Assembly (NCBI RefSeq): GCF_947254095.1
Contig: NZ_CAMYBV010000005.1
Location: 1 to 64,000 of the forward strand
Length of the DNA stretch: 64,000 nucleotides
Reading direction: 5' to 3'
DNA from: an uncultured Mobiluncus sp.
GTDB lineage: Bacteria > Actinomycetota > Actinomycetes > Actinomycetales > Actinomycetaceae
Shown: positions 7,964 to 15,855 of the stretch, one piece after another
How positions within the stretch are numbered: the first letter of the stretch is position 1
How the letters are laid out: each line of letters opens with the position of its first letter
Notes under the pieces: model-generated
Database searches by the model: none
Told to the model about the DNA's origin: nothing
The model's input: the letters and a program-made list of their open reading frames with translations, nothing else
Translations under genes and position numbers: made by a program

Positions 7964-8939
7964 GCTGACGACCCTCCTGGCTGGCACCGCAACCGCGCTG
8001 GCCCTGAGCGCTTGTGCCTACACCCCCACCCTTGTGACCTCCCCCAATGCCGGTAACGAACCGCCCGCCCTTGACCAGCAGCGCATCACGAAGGTCACCA
8101 CCGAGGCGAATGCTGCCGCCCAAGCCGGGGACGGCGCTCGTGACTGGCAGCAGCTGGCCAGCCGTTTTATGAACCCGGCTATGGCCATGCGCAACGGGGA
8201 ATACCTGATGACCAACGCGACCCGCGGCGCCAACCTAGGCGCCCTACCACTGGCGAATCCGCAGGTAGCAGTGGTTCAGCAGGCCTCGGATTGGCCGCGC
8301 TACGCCTACACGGTTTCACCTTCGGTCGAAGGCCAGCCGCTGTACGTCTTCGGTTTCGTCCAGTCCTCGCCGCGCGCCAACTACGCGCTGTGGGGCTACA
8401 CGAAACTGTTCCCCAAAGCGAGTTTCCCCGCGACTTTCAAGCCGGAAGTCGGCTCGCCCCGCCCCCCCGCGGATTCCAAAGATTTCGTGGTGGCGCCCAG
8501 AGCCTTGGCGAAAACTTACGCCGACTACCTGAACGACCCGAACAGCGCCAAAGATGTTTTTGAAACCGAGAACGATTCTTTCGCCGCGACTTTTGCCCAG
8601 CGGCGCACGGACTATGCCACTCTCTCCCAGCAAAGTCGCGGATTGGAAGTCACGATGGCCGCGCGGCCCGGCGCTGAAGGCTGTATCGCCCTGGGCACCA
8701 CCGACGGCGGAGCGCTGGTCATGGCGACCCTCAACTACGATGTGACCATGAAGTCTCCCCGGAAACTCCAGCTCTCTGCCCTGGCTCAGGCCCACACCGG
8801 GAAAAACACCGCGGCCTCGACCTTGACGGAAACCCACACGGTGGTGGCGTTGTTCAACTTGCCGGACAAAGCCAGCAAAAACCGGAAGATTACGGTCTTG
8901 GGCGCCTCCGATGCCGTCACGGCGATGAGCGCGGACTAG
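7953..8939 (+). CDS. Lipoprotein of unknown function
   Basis: A 328-residue protein with a lipoprotein signal peptide: Lys near the start, a hydrophobic core (LLAGTATALA) and the lipobox LSAC, which places the lipidated Cys at residue 21. The mature part has no motif I recognise; one stretch (DWPRYAYTVS to LYVFGFVQ) looks like an NTF2/SnoaL-type beta fold, but this is only an impression. The gene overlaps the upstream membrane-protein gene, and both protein domains would face the outside of the membrane. Confidence 0.75.
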   Translation: MTNKLTTLLAGTATALALSACAYTPTLVTSPNAGNEPPALDQQRITKVTTEANAAAQAGDGARDWQQLASRFMNPAMAMRNGEYLMTNATRGANLGALPLANPQVAVVQQASDWPRYAYTVSPSVEGQPLYVFGFVQSSPRANYALWGYTKLFPKASFPATFKPEVGSPRPPADSKDFVVAPRALAKTYADYLNDPNSAKDVFETENDSFAATFAQRRTDYATLSQQSRGLEVTMAARPGAEGCIALGTTDGGALVMATLNYDVTMKSPRKLQLSALAQAHTGKNTAASTLTETHTVVALFNLPDKASKNRKITVLGASDAVTAMSAD

Positions 8940-8950
8940 GGCGTTGCAGT

Positions 8951-9019
8951 CGCGTTCACAAGGGCGTTGCCGCAACGTTTGATGGCGTTTCCGTGCGCGT
9001 TCACAAGGGCGTTGCCGCA
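8951..9019. repeat. Pair of 24-bp direct repeats between convergent genes
   Basis: CGCGTTCACAAGGGCGTTGC plus four more bases occurs identically at 8951-8974 and 8996-9019, a spacing of 45 bp. The pair fills the gap between the lipoprotein stop and the 3' end of the convergent hydrolase gene. No hairpin is obvious. Confidence 0.85.
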
Positions 9020-9041
9020 GGTTAGTGTGTTTGGGTGCGGC

Positions 9042-9818
9042 CTACATGCACTGGGGGTAGAGCGCCATAAGACGGCGCGAAACGGCCCCGGGATTTTCAA
9101 TCGGCACCAGGTGCGAGGTTTCGTGAACCTCGACGACTTCAGTGTGGGCGGCCTGAGCCATCGCGGCAGCACGCTCGGGGGAAACGACCGGGTCCTCCTC
9201 GCCGCGCATGACCAAGACCGGCTTGTCAAAGTTTTCCAGCAGCTCCATTCGGTCCGGGCGAGCCGCCATCACCCGCTGTGCCCAAGAGATTCCCTCGTTG
9301 GAGGCTTCCTCGGACCATTGCACCGCCTGAGAGACGACCTCGGGGCGCGCTCGGCGAGTCGAGGCGGTGAACTGGGATTCAATCTGGGGGGTCAACAGGC
9401 TCGCGCGGTCCCCGGCCAGCATGGTGATGAGATTTTCAAAACGGTCGGCTTTTTCGCTGACCGTATCCGCGTCCGCCCGAGTCCCAATCAAGCCCAGACC
9501 AGCCACAACATCAGGGTGACGCTCCAAAATGGTCAGTGCCACATAGCCACCCAGCGAATTACCCACCGGAATGATGCGCTCAATGCCGAACTTGCCCAGG
9601 TTCGCCACGATTTCATCCGCAAATGCGTCCAACGAAGGAGTGTCCATCATCGGCGGAGTTTGGCCGAATCCGGGGGCATCCACCATCAGCAGCGGCACCC
9701 CGCCCAAACGGTCCGCGGTCGGCAGCCACATCCGGTGATCCATCGGAAAAGCGTGAAGCAGCACCATCGTAGGACCAATCGGGCCGGGGATAATGTCGCG
9801 GGCAATCATGTTCAGCAT
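9042..9818 (-). CDS. Alpha/beta hydrolase
   Basis: A 258-residue alpha/beta-hydrolase. It shows the oxyanion-hole region LLHAFPMDHRMW, the nucleophile elbow GNSLGG (Ser at about residue 88), the acid in RGEEDPVVSPE and the catalytic His in ETSHLVPIENP. This complete triad argues for an active enzyme. The layout resembles esterases, lactonases and C-C bond hydrolases, and the substrate cannot be named. It is divergent from the NagA-like gene. Confidence 0.85.
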   Translation of the reverse strand: MLNMIARDIIPGPIGPTMVLLHAFPMDHRMWLPTADRLGGVPLLMVDAPGFGQTPPMMDTPSLDAFADEIVANLGKFGIERIIPVGNSLGGYVALTILERHPDVVAGLGLIGTRADADTVSEKADRFENLITMLAGDRASLLTPQIESQFTASTRRARPEVVSQAVQWSEEASNEGISWAQRVMAARPDRMELLENFDKPVLVMRGEEDPVVSPERAAAMAQAAHTEVVEVHETSHLVPIENPGAVSRRLMALYPQCM

Positions 9819-9980
9819 GGTTTTATCTTAAAGGATTTCCTCTAATACCGGGTAAACCCGAACGGTTTTGCCCGCCTGGCACCACCCACATCGGTCCAGC
9901 CCCGCGAACCGGGCGTGACTGAACCGGCGACCGCCAGGACTGGGGAGGGAAAAAATTACTTTGAAACAGAGCAAAAATGC

Positions 9981-9986
9981 GATAAT
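9981..9986 (+). promoter_or_regulatory. -10 box of a probable leaderless nagA-like transcript
   Basis: GATAAT ends 6 nt before the ATG at 9993, which would place transcription initiation at the start codon itself. There is no Shine-Dalgarno sequence before that ATG. This supports the ATG at 9993 over an upstream in-frame GTG at 9915. Confidence 0.5.
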
Positions 9987-9992
9987 CGGAAC

Positions 9993-11279
9993 ATGAGTGA
10001 ACCTTTTGCAGTACGCGGACGCATCGTCACGCCCTCTTCCATAATCGTTGATGGGGCCGTCATTATTGACGGGGAATCCATAGTGTGGATGGGCGAGGCG
10101 CCCCAGGCCCAGGCGGCAGGTTACGGCGCCGAGGTCGTGGCCGCTCCTTCTCCGACTGACGGACGCTACATTTTGCCGGGCCTAGTCGATACGCACTGCC
10201 ACGGGGGTGGAGGCAGCTCTTTCCCCGCTGCCGACACGGTAGAAGCCATGATGACCGCCGTGTGGGAACACCGTGTTCACGGCACCACCACCCTGGTCGG
10301 TTCGCTCTCGACAGCCTCCCCGGAGGACCTGCGCCGACAGGGCCAGATGCTGGCCGATTTGTGTGACGCGGGCGAACTGGACGGGATTCACTTTGAAGGG
10401 CCGTTCCTGGCGTCGGGACGTTTGGGCGTGACGGGGATGCTGCCCGGAGACTCCCCCGCTGATTCCTTTCCCGGGGAAGGGCTCACCGCCCAGGAACGCG
10501 AGGAACGAGCTCGTGCCGTCCTGGGGACACAAGATTTCGCACAGGTCCAGCCCCCGAACCCGGCCCTGACCCGCGAGTTGATGATTACCACCCGCGGGCA
10601 CACGGTGTCGATGACGCTGGCTCCGGAAGGCAAACGCGCCATCGGTTCGGGTTCTGTGGCGGAAGTTTTGATTGAAAACGGGGCGGTTCCCGCTTTTGGA
10701 CACACGGTCGCCTCCGCCGAGATGATTCGCGGAGCCGCGGCCTGGACACGGGAAAAACTGGGGCTGACCCCCTCGGATAAGCTGCGTTGCCCCCGCTACA
10801 TTGTGACGCATTTCTTTAACGGGATGCAGCCTTTCCACCATCGCAACCCCGGACCGATATTGGAACTGCTGGCGGATGCGGCCGGAGGCGGTTGCATTCT
10901 GGAGTTGATTGCGGACGGGGAACACGTGGATTTCAGCGCGGTGCGTAACGTGTTTGAGCTGGTCGGACGCGACTCGGTGGTGTTTGTTAGCAACGCTACC
11001 GCCGCCACGGGAATGCCTTCTGACGAGCCCGGCTCTACCGAGGCTGAACCCAACTTGCACCTGGTAGACATCGTGCGCCGAGCCTGGAAAGGCGCGGGGA
11101 TTCCGCTGAGCGATGCGGTGTACTGTGCTTCGGTGCAGGGAGCCCGCATTTTGGGTCAGACCAACATCGGCGAAATCACCGCGGGCAAACGCGCAGACTT
11201 GCTGGTCACGGACGAGAACCTCTATCCGCTTTCGGTCTATCGCCGCGGCACCCTGGTGGCTTCCGTACCTAAGAATTAA
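9993..11279 (+). CDS. nagA: N-acetylglucosamine-6-phosphate deacetylase-like amidohydrolase with altered catalytic Asp
   Basis: 428 residues from the ATG at 9993; a longer GTG start at 9915 would add 26 residues of poor quality. The family is clear from DTHCHGGGG (His68, His70), HFEGPFLA (Glu135 metal ligand), GHTVAS (His237), VTHFFNGMQPFHHRNPG (His273) and IADGEHVDF (His311). NagA removes the acetyl group from GlcNAc-6-phosphate in amino-sugar recycling. The motif that normally reads TDA with the catalytic Asp here reads SNA (Asn334, codon 10992-10994), and the usual LAGS-LTM loop after it is not evident. The enzyme is therefore either inactive, altered in chemistry, or a divergent subfamily member. 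Confidence 0.8.
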   Translation: MSEPFAVRGRIVTPSSIIVDGAVIIDGESIVWMGEAPQAQAAGYGAEVVAAPSPTDGRYILPGLVDTHCHGGGGSSFPAADTVEAMMTAVWEHRVHGTTTLVGSLSTASPEDLRRQGQMLADLCDAGELDGIHFEGPFLASGRLGVTGMLPGDSPADSFPGEGLTAQEREERARAVLGTQDFAQVQPPNPALTRELMITTRGHTVSMTLAPEGKRAIGSGSVAEVLIENGAVPAFGHTVASAEMIRGAAAWTREKLGLTPSDKLRCPRYIVTHFFNGMQPFHHRNPGPILELLADAAGGGCILELIADGEHVDFSAVRNVFELVGRDSVVFVSNATAATGMPSDEPGSTEAEPNLHLVDIVRRAWKGAGIPLSDAVYCASVQGARILGQTNIGEITAGKRADLLVTDENLYPLSVYRRGTLVASVPKN

Positions 11280-11290
11280 CCGGATTAGCA

Positions 11291-11593
11291 GTGCCCAGTC
11301 AGCGAAAATCCAAGCGGCGCGGCCAACCCTATCGCCCCTTGGACATGCAGCGCCTCACCAGCGTCCCGCGGGTCGTGACGCGCGCTGGGCGGGAATACCA
11401 CGTCCAGCGTCTGACCGGCGGCGGGGCTCAGAAATCCTATGTCTGTCCCGGTTGTGGGCACGCCGTAGAATCCAATACCCCACATATCGTGGCCTGGCCG
11501 CTGAGCGCTCCTTTTGGAGTGGACACTGGGGTGGCGGCGCGCCGCCACTGGCACACCTACTGCTGGGAATCCGGTACTACCGGGGGATTTTAG
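11291..11593 (+). CDS. Small conserved actinobacterial protein with zinc-ribbon-like cysteines
   Basis: 100 residues from a GTG, 11 bp after the NagA-like gene. The N-terminal 25 residues are basic (QRKSKRRGQPYRP). The core holds CPGCG, then HIVAWP and a C-terminal RRHWHTYCW, so two Cys plus later His/Cys could bind zinc. Actinobacterial genomes often carry such a protein near nagA and nucS, sometimes labelled an ATP/GTP-binding protein without evidence. The function is unknown. Confidence 0.75.
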   Translation: MPSQRKSKRRGQPYRPLDMQRLTSVPRVVTRAGREYHVQRLTGGGAQKSYVCPGCGHAVESNTPHIVAWPLSAPFGVDTGVAARRHWHTYCWESGTTGGF

Positions 11594-11707
11594 TCAGTTC
11601 CCGTGGTGTTGACGGCACCAGGCCGATAGGCGGCACAAGCGGGGTACGCGGCGTTTTCGGGTCGTCTTTCGGGGTAAAACCGCGGTTCAGGGGGATTTTT
11701 ACGGGTT

Positions 11708-12400
11708 TTAGAACAGCCGATTCTCGGCGTCAAAATCCAAGCCGCGCATCTCATCGTAATCCAGCACGACACAGCGAATCCCGCGGTCAGTGGCCAGGGT
11801 GCGAGCCTGAGGTTTAATCTCTTGGGCAGCAAAAATCCCGGTAATGCCCTCCAGCTCGGCTTGCCGACCCAGCAAATCCAGGTAGCGAGTCAACTGCTCG
11901 ACCCCATCAATTTCGCCGCGACGTTTCACCTCCACCGCGACCGGACGCCCTTGTGCATCACGAACCAGCAGGTCAACCGGACCAATGGGAGTGGGCCATT
12001 CCCGACGCACCAAAGTCCAGCCCTCCCCCAACCGCAGCGCGACCTGGTCAGCCAGCAACTGTTGCAGATGCGCCTCGACCCCGTCCTTTTCCAGTCCCGG
12101 ATCGACCCCCAAATCGCACACGACATCTTCATAGACCTCTGTAATGTTAATCAGCAGGGCGTCGCCGGATTTGGCCTGGACCCGCCACGTTTGCGGGCCT
12201 TTGGGGGCGCTGGAATCTTCCAGCTCAATGTGTAGCTGGCAGGGCGGACTCATCCAATTCAGGGGCTTGTAGGAACCGCCGTCACTGTGAATCAGCACTG
12301 AACCGTCGGCTTTCACCATCAACAGCCGTTTCGCCGCGGCCAAATGCGCGTCCAAACGTCCCGAATAATTGACTTCACAATCCGCTATGACTAGGCGCAT
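11708..12400 (-). CDS. nucS: Mismatch-specific endonuclease NucS (EndoMS)
   Basis: 230 residues. The N-terminal DNA-binding/dimerisation domain begins MRLVIADCEVNYSGRL. The C-terminal RecB-like nuclease domain has PVDLLVRD (Asp143) and AVEVKRRG (Glu157, Lys159) as the catalytic D-ExK set. The protein ends in RLF, the short hydrophobic tail through which NucS contacts the sliding clamp. NucS provides non-canonical mismatch repair in actinobacteria that lack MutS/MutL. TAGGCT lies 6 nt before the ATG and no RBS is seen, so a leaderless mRNA is likely. Confidence 0.95.
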   Translation of the reverse strand: MRLVIADCEVNYSGRLDAHLAAAKRLLMVKADGSVLIHSDGGSYKPLNWMSPPCQLHIELEDSSAPKGPQTWRVQAKSGDALLINITEVYEDVVCDLGVDPGLEKDGVEAHLQQLLADQVALRLGEGWTLVRREWPTPIGPVDLLVRDAQGRPVAVEVKRRGEIDGVEQLTRYLDLLGRQAELEGITGIFAAQEIKPQARTLATDRGIRCVVLDYDEMRGLDFDAENRLF

Positions 12401-12406
12401 ACAGCT

Positions 12407-12412
12407 AGCCTA
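12407..12412 (-). promoter_or_regulatory. -10 box of a probable leaderless nucS transcript
   Basis: On the minus strand, TAGGCT lies 6 nt before the nucS ATG. This matches the TANNNT-N6-start layout of leaderless actinobacterial genes, and no Shine-Dalgarno sequence is present. Confidence 0.45.
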
Positions 12413-12436
12413 GCCGAAGCGCGCGATCCAAGAAAC

Positions 12437-12880
12437 TCAGTAAACCACCTGGGTGCGCGGCGGGGAGGATTCTTTCCAGCTGACCAGGCCGGAATAATCA
12501 TGTTCATCCATCGCCAACCAAAAATCATCCGGCTCGGAAAAACCCTGACGCGGCGCGCGGCAATGCAAAATAGCCAGGGTAAAGTCTGAGTCCGGTTCCG
12601 TGTCTACCGCGGACTCCAAAATCTCAAAGTCCGCCCGTTCCCAACGGCGATTCGAGCCCCAACGCAGGGAAATAACCCGATACCACTTCAGAAAATCCTC
12701 GGAATAATGGCACACCCCGGCCCGCCACGGATCGGTAGTGTTAGCCCGCAAGGCCACATTAAATGAGCCGTTATTTTGGGCTTTAAACCGCAAGCGCGCC
12801 AGGAAGTAAATCGCCAGCGCGCAAATCAGGAACAGCACCAGGAGCAGACCGGTAAGTATATAACTGGTTGCCATGCCCAT
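12437..12880 (-). CDS. DUF2550 family membrane-anchored protein
   Basis: 147 residues from the ATG at 12880, which is preceded by GGAGGG; an upstream ATG at 12913 lacks an RBS. One N-terminal membrane helix (about 4-28, SYILTGLLLVLFLICALAIYF) precedes a cytoplasmic or exposed domain with SLRWGSNRRW. The family is conserved in actinobacteria and typically sits between atpC and nucS, exactly as here. No biochemical function is established. Confidence 0.85.
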   Translation of the reverse strand: MGMATSYILTGLLLVLFLICALAIYFLARLRFKAQNNGSFNVALRANTTDPWRAGVCHYSEDFLKWYRVISLRWGSNRRWERADFEILESAVDTEPDSDFTLAILHCRAPRQGFSEPDDFWLAMDEHDYSGLVSWKESSPPRTQVVY

Positions 12881-12943
12881 GATGTCCCTCCTCACGCCAT
12901 AAAGCCGCAGCATTCGAGCCTGAATCTCAGGTTAATCTGTCAA

Positions 12944-12973
12944 TGGCGGGCGTCCCTAGGGACGAACCCGCCA
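12944..12973 (-). terminator. Possible terminator hairpin at the end of the ATP synthase operon
   Basis: TGGCGGG and CCCGCCA at the two ends of 12944-12973, with an internal GTCCCTAGGGAC palindrome, make a stable stem between atpC and the DUF2550 gene. No U-tract follows on the minus strand, so it may only attenuate or stabilise the transcript. Confidence 0.4.
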
Positions 12974-13062
12974 CTGCCACCCCCAAGCAAACCCCTGGGG
13001 AAGGTGAATAGCCTTATGGGAAATCATATCCCAATCGGTCTGATTCGCGTAAGTTGTTTATT

Positions 13063-13371
13063 TTAGCTCTCCGGCTCGGGAGCCTGGTTTGCCGTTCCAG
13101 CAGACAAATCGCGTTCCAGCACCACGGTTACGGTGTCATTGTCTACCGAGGCAAACCCGGCCTCAACCGGAAAGTTATGCGAACCCGCTTTTCCGGTCGA
13201 ATCCGGCGCGTCGACGCGCACCTGGCCGGCACGTAGCACGACCAGTAACGGCTGGTGACCCGGCAGGACCCCCAGGTCGCCGTCTGCGGCAGGCATGATG
13301 ACCTGGGACGCTTCTCCCTGATACAGGGTGCGCGAGCGGTCTACCACCGCAACTTTCAGCGTGTCTGCCAT
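13063..13371 (-). CDS. atpC: ATP synthase F1 epsilon subunit
   Basis: 102 residues matching the N-terminal beta-sandwich of epsilon (LKVAVVDRSRTLYQGEA, MPAADGDLGVLPGHQPLL). The usual C-terminal two-helix regulatory domain is essentially absent, and the protein ends in a short Glu/Pro tail. Short epsilon subunits occur in several actinobacteria. The subunit is part of the central stalk. Last gene of the atp operon, 6 bp after atpD. Confidence 0.93.
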   Translation of the reverse strand: MADTLKVAVVDRSRTLYQGEASQVIMPAADGDLGVLPGHQPLLVVLRAGQVRVDAPDSTGKAGSHNFPVEAGFASVDNDTVTVVLERDLSAGTANQAPEPES

Positions 13372-13377
13372 GGTTTA

Positions 13378-14823
13378 TCACATATCCTTTTGCAGTTTCG
13401 CCCAGGCCTCTTCGAGATCCTCGATACCGCCGATGTTAAAGAACGCCTGTTCGGCAATATGGTCGTACTTGCCTTCGCAAATCCGCTTGAACGCCTCAAT
13501 GGTTTCGCTCATCGGCACGGTCGAACCGGGCACACCGGTGAACTTCTCTGCCATATAGGTGTTTTGGGACAGGAACTGTTCGATACGACGCGCGCGCGCC
13601 ACGGTGACCTTGTCCTCTTCGGACAGTTCGTCCACACCGAGAATGGCGATGATGTCTTGCAGTTCCTTGTTCTTTTGCAGAATCTGTTTGACCTGGGTCG
13701 CGACCTCGTAGTGTTCCTTGCCGACATAGCGCGGGTCGAGAATACGCGAGGTGGAGGCCAGCGGGTCTACTGCCGGGTACAGACCGCGGGACGCAATGTC
13801 ACGAGACAGGTTCGTGGTCGCGTCCAGGTGGGCGAAGGTCGTCGCCGGGGCCGGGTCGGTGTAGTCGTCCGCTGGCACGTAGATGGCCTGCAGCGAAGTA
13901 ATCGAGTGACCACCCGCGGAAGTAATGCGCTCCTGGAGCTGGCCCATTTCATCAGCCAGGTTCGGCTGGTAGCCCACGGCGGAAGGCATCCGGCCCAGCA
14001 GGGTGGACACCTCGGAGCCGGCCTGGGTGAAACGGAAAATGTTGTCGATGAACAGCAGCACGTCTTGGTTCTGGACGTCACGGAAGTATTCCGCCATCGT
14101 CAAACCTGACAGAGCCACGCGCAGACGCGTCCCCGGCGGCTCGTCCATCTGTCCGAACACCATCGCTGTCTTGTCCAACACGCCCGCATCAGCCATCTCG
14201 TGAATCAAGTCGTTACCCTCACGAGTACGTTCGCCCACGCCGGCGAACACGGACACACCGCCGTGGTCCTGCGCCACACGCTGAATCATCTCTTGAATCA
14301 ACACGGTCTTGCCCACACCAGCGCCGCCGAACAGGCCAATCTTGCCGCCCTGCACGTAAGGGGTCAGCAGGTCAATGACCTTGATGCCGGTCTCGAACAT
14401 TTGCGTCTTGGATTCCAGCTTGTCGAAGGCCGGAGGGTTGCGGTGGATGGACCAACGCTCCTTGACGTCCAGGGTTTCGCCCTCTTTCAGGTTCAGGCAG
14501 TCGCCAATCACGTTAAAGACGTGACCCTTGGTGATGTCTCCCACCGGCACCGTAATCGGGGAGCCGGTGTCTACAACCTTGGCTCCGCGCACCAAACCGT
14601 CAGTAGGCTTCAGGGCGATGGACCGGACAATGTTGTCGCCCAAGTGCTGAGCCACCTCCATCGTCATGGTCTGCATCTGTCCGGCTTCGGTGCTGCCCAT
14701 GCCCGTGTATTCCACGGTCAAAGCGTTGTACATATCAGGCAGTTGATCCGGGGGGAACTCCACGTCCACAACCGGGCCAATAACCCGGGAGATACGACCG
14801 GTTCCTGGGGTTTTCTCACTCAT
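13378..14823 (-). CDS. atpD: ATP synthase F1 beta subunit
   Basis: 481 residues, the catalytic subunit. The P-loop GGAGVGKT is at 166-173, followed by GERTREGNDL and the signature PAVDPLASTSRIL. AGAGGAAA precedes the ATG. It lies in the standard order between atpG and atpC. Confidence 0.98.
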   Translation of the reverse strand: MSEKTPGTGRISRVIGPVVDVEFPPDQLPDMYNALTVEYTGMGSTEAGQMQTMTMEVAQHLGDNIVRSIALKPTDGLVRGAKVVDTGSPITVPVGDITKGHVFNVIGDCLNLKEGETLDVKERWSIHRNPPAFDKLESKTQMFETGIKVIDLLTPYVQGGKIGLFGGAGVGKTVLIQEMIQRVAQDHGGVSVFAGVGERTREGNDLIHEMADAGVLDKTAMVFGQMDEPPGTRLRVALSGLTMAEYFRDVQNQDVLLFIDNIFRFTQAGSEVSTLLGRMPSAVGYQPNLADEMGQLQERITSAGGHSITSLQAIYVPADDYTDPAPATTFAHLDATTNLSRDIASRGLYPAVDPLASTSRILDPRYVGKEHYEVATQVKQILQKNKELQDIIAILGVDELSEEDKVTVARARRIEQFLSQNTYMAEKFTGVPGSTVPMSETIEAFKRICEGKYDHIAEQAFFNIGGIEDLEEAWAKLQKDM

Positions 14824-14856
14824 TTTCGTTTCCTCTAATCGGCGGTTGGTAATCGG

Positions 14857-15789
14857 TTATTTCTTAGAATCTTGGAGCGCGTCAGCGCCGGACACGATTT
14901 CCGTAATCTCGGTGGTGATGTCGGCCTGACGAGCCTTGTTCATGTCCAAAGTCAGGGTGTTAATCAAGTTGGACGCGTTATCGGTCGCGGCGTGCATAGC
15001 GTTTTGACGGCTGGCGAGCTCGGCGGCGGCGGCGTGCAACAGGGCGGTGCGAATCCGCGACTCGACATACAGCGGCATGACGGTTTGCAGCACTTCCTCG
15101 GCGCTGGGCTCAAAGTCGTACAGTGGCATGACGGACTTGTCGTCCACTTCACTCAGACCCATGCCATCAATCTGAATAGCTTCGTCGGGGTCAATGACCT
15201 TAATCGGCAGCATCTTGCGCACCTGAGGCACTTGGGAAACCATCGAACGGAACTTGGTGTAAACCATGTACAGCTCACACACCCCGCCCTCTTCGGGCGA
15301 CTTCAGGAACGCCGCCAAGAGCGTCTTGGCGATTTCCATGGTACGTTCCTCGCTGGGCTTGTCCGAATCCCCGGTCCACGCCCGGCGCACTTCCGTACCG
15401 CGGAAGTTGAAGTAGGACAGGCCGCGGCGACCCGAAACGTAAACCACCGGGTCTTTGCCTTCGTCACGCAAACGCTCCAGCAAACGCTCGGTTTCCCGCA
15501 AGATGGACGCGGAATAAGCACCGGCCATGCCACGGTCAGAGGTGACCGCCAAAACCGCCACGCGGTTGGTGTCGGTGCGTTCCGTAATCAGCGGATGATT
15601 GAGTTTGGCGTGGGCGGACACGGCTGCAACTGCCGCCGCGATGGCCGAGTCATAAGTGGTGATGGATTCCGCCCCGGCTCGAGCCTTGCCGACCCGGGAG
15701 GCCGCAATCATCTCCATGGCACGGAAAATCTTTTGCAGAGTCTCAGTAGACTTGATTCTCTGCTTGAGAGCCCTTTGCGAACCTGACAC
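14857..15789 (-). CDS. atpG: ATP synthase F1 gamma subunit
   Basis: 310 residues from a GTG with GGGAAGGG upstream. It has the N-terminal coiled helix (LKQRIKSTETLQKIFRAMEMIAASR), SDRGMAGAYSA, and the C-terminal helix MHAATDNASNLINTLTLDMNKARQ-type sequence that rotates within the alpha3beta3 ring. Confidence 0.97.
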   Translation of the reverse strand: MSGSQRALKQRIKSTETLQKIFRAMEMIAASRVGKARAGAESITTYDSAIAAAVAAVSAHAKLNHPLITERTDTNRVAVLAVTSDRGMAGAYSASILRETERLLERLRDEGKDPVVYVSGRRGLSYFNFRGTEVRRAWTGDSDKPSEERTMEIAKTLLAAFLKSPEEGGVCELYMVYTKFRSMVSQVPQVRKMLPIKVIDPDEAIQIDGMGLSEVDDKSVMPLYDFEPSAEEVLQTVMPLYVESRIRTALLHAAAAELASRQNAMHAATDNASNLINTLTLDMNKARQADITTEITEIVSGADALQDSKK

Positions 15790-15855
15790 TTTGCCCTTCC
15801 CTTACGTTCTGTTCGGTTACTTTCGGTGCTGGCCAACAGCGCTGGCACGAGCGCC

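Noticed and set aside
8951..9019. CRISPR array
   Set aside because: Only two repeat units, a spacer of about 21 bp, no leader and no cas genes.
9915..9992. 26-residue N-terminal extension of the NagA-like protein from a GTG
   Set aside because: The residues are unlike NagA, and the -10 box at 9981 would lie inside the extension.
13005..13062. Second terminator after atpC (TGGGA...TCCCA)
   Set aside because: The stem is only five base pairs with a long loop and no U-tract.
14872..15786. 304-codon frame antisense to atpG
   Set aside because: A shadow of a certain gene without family features.
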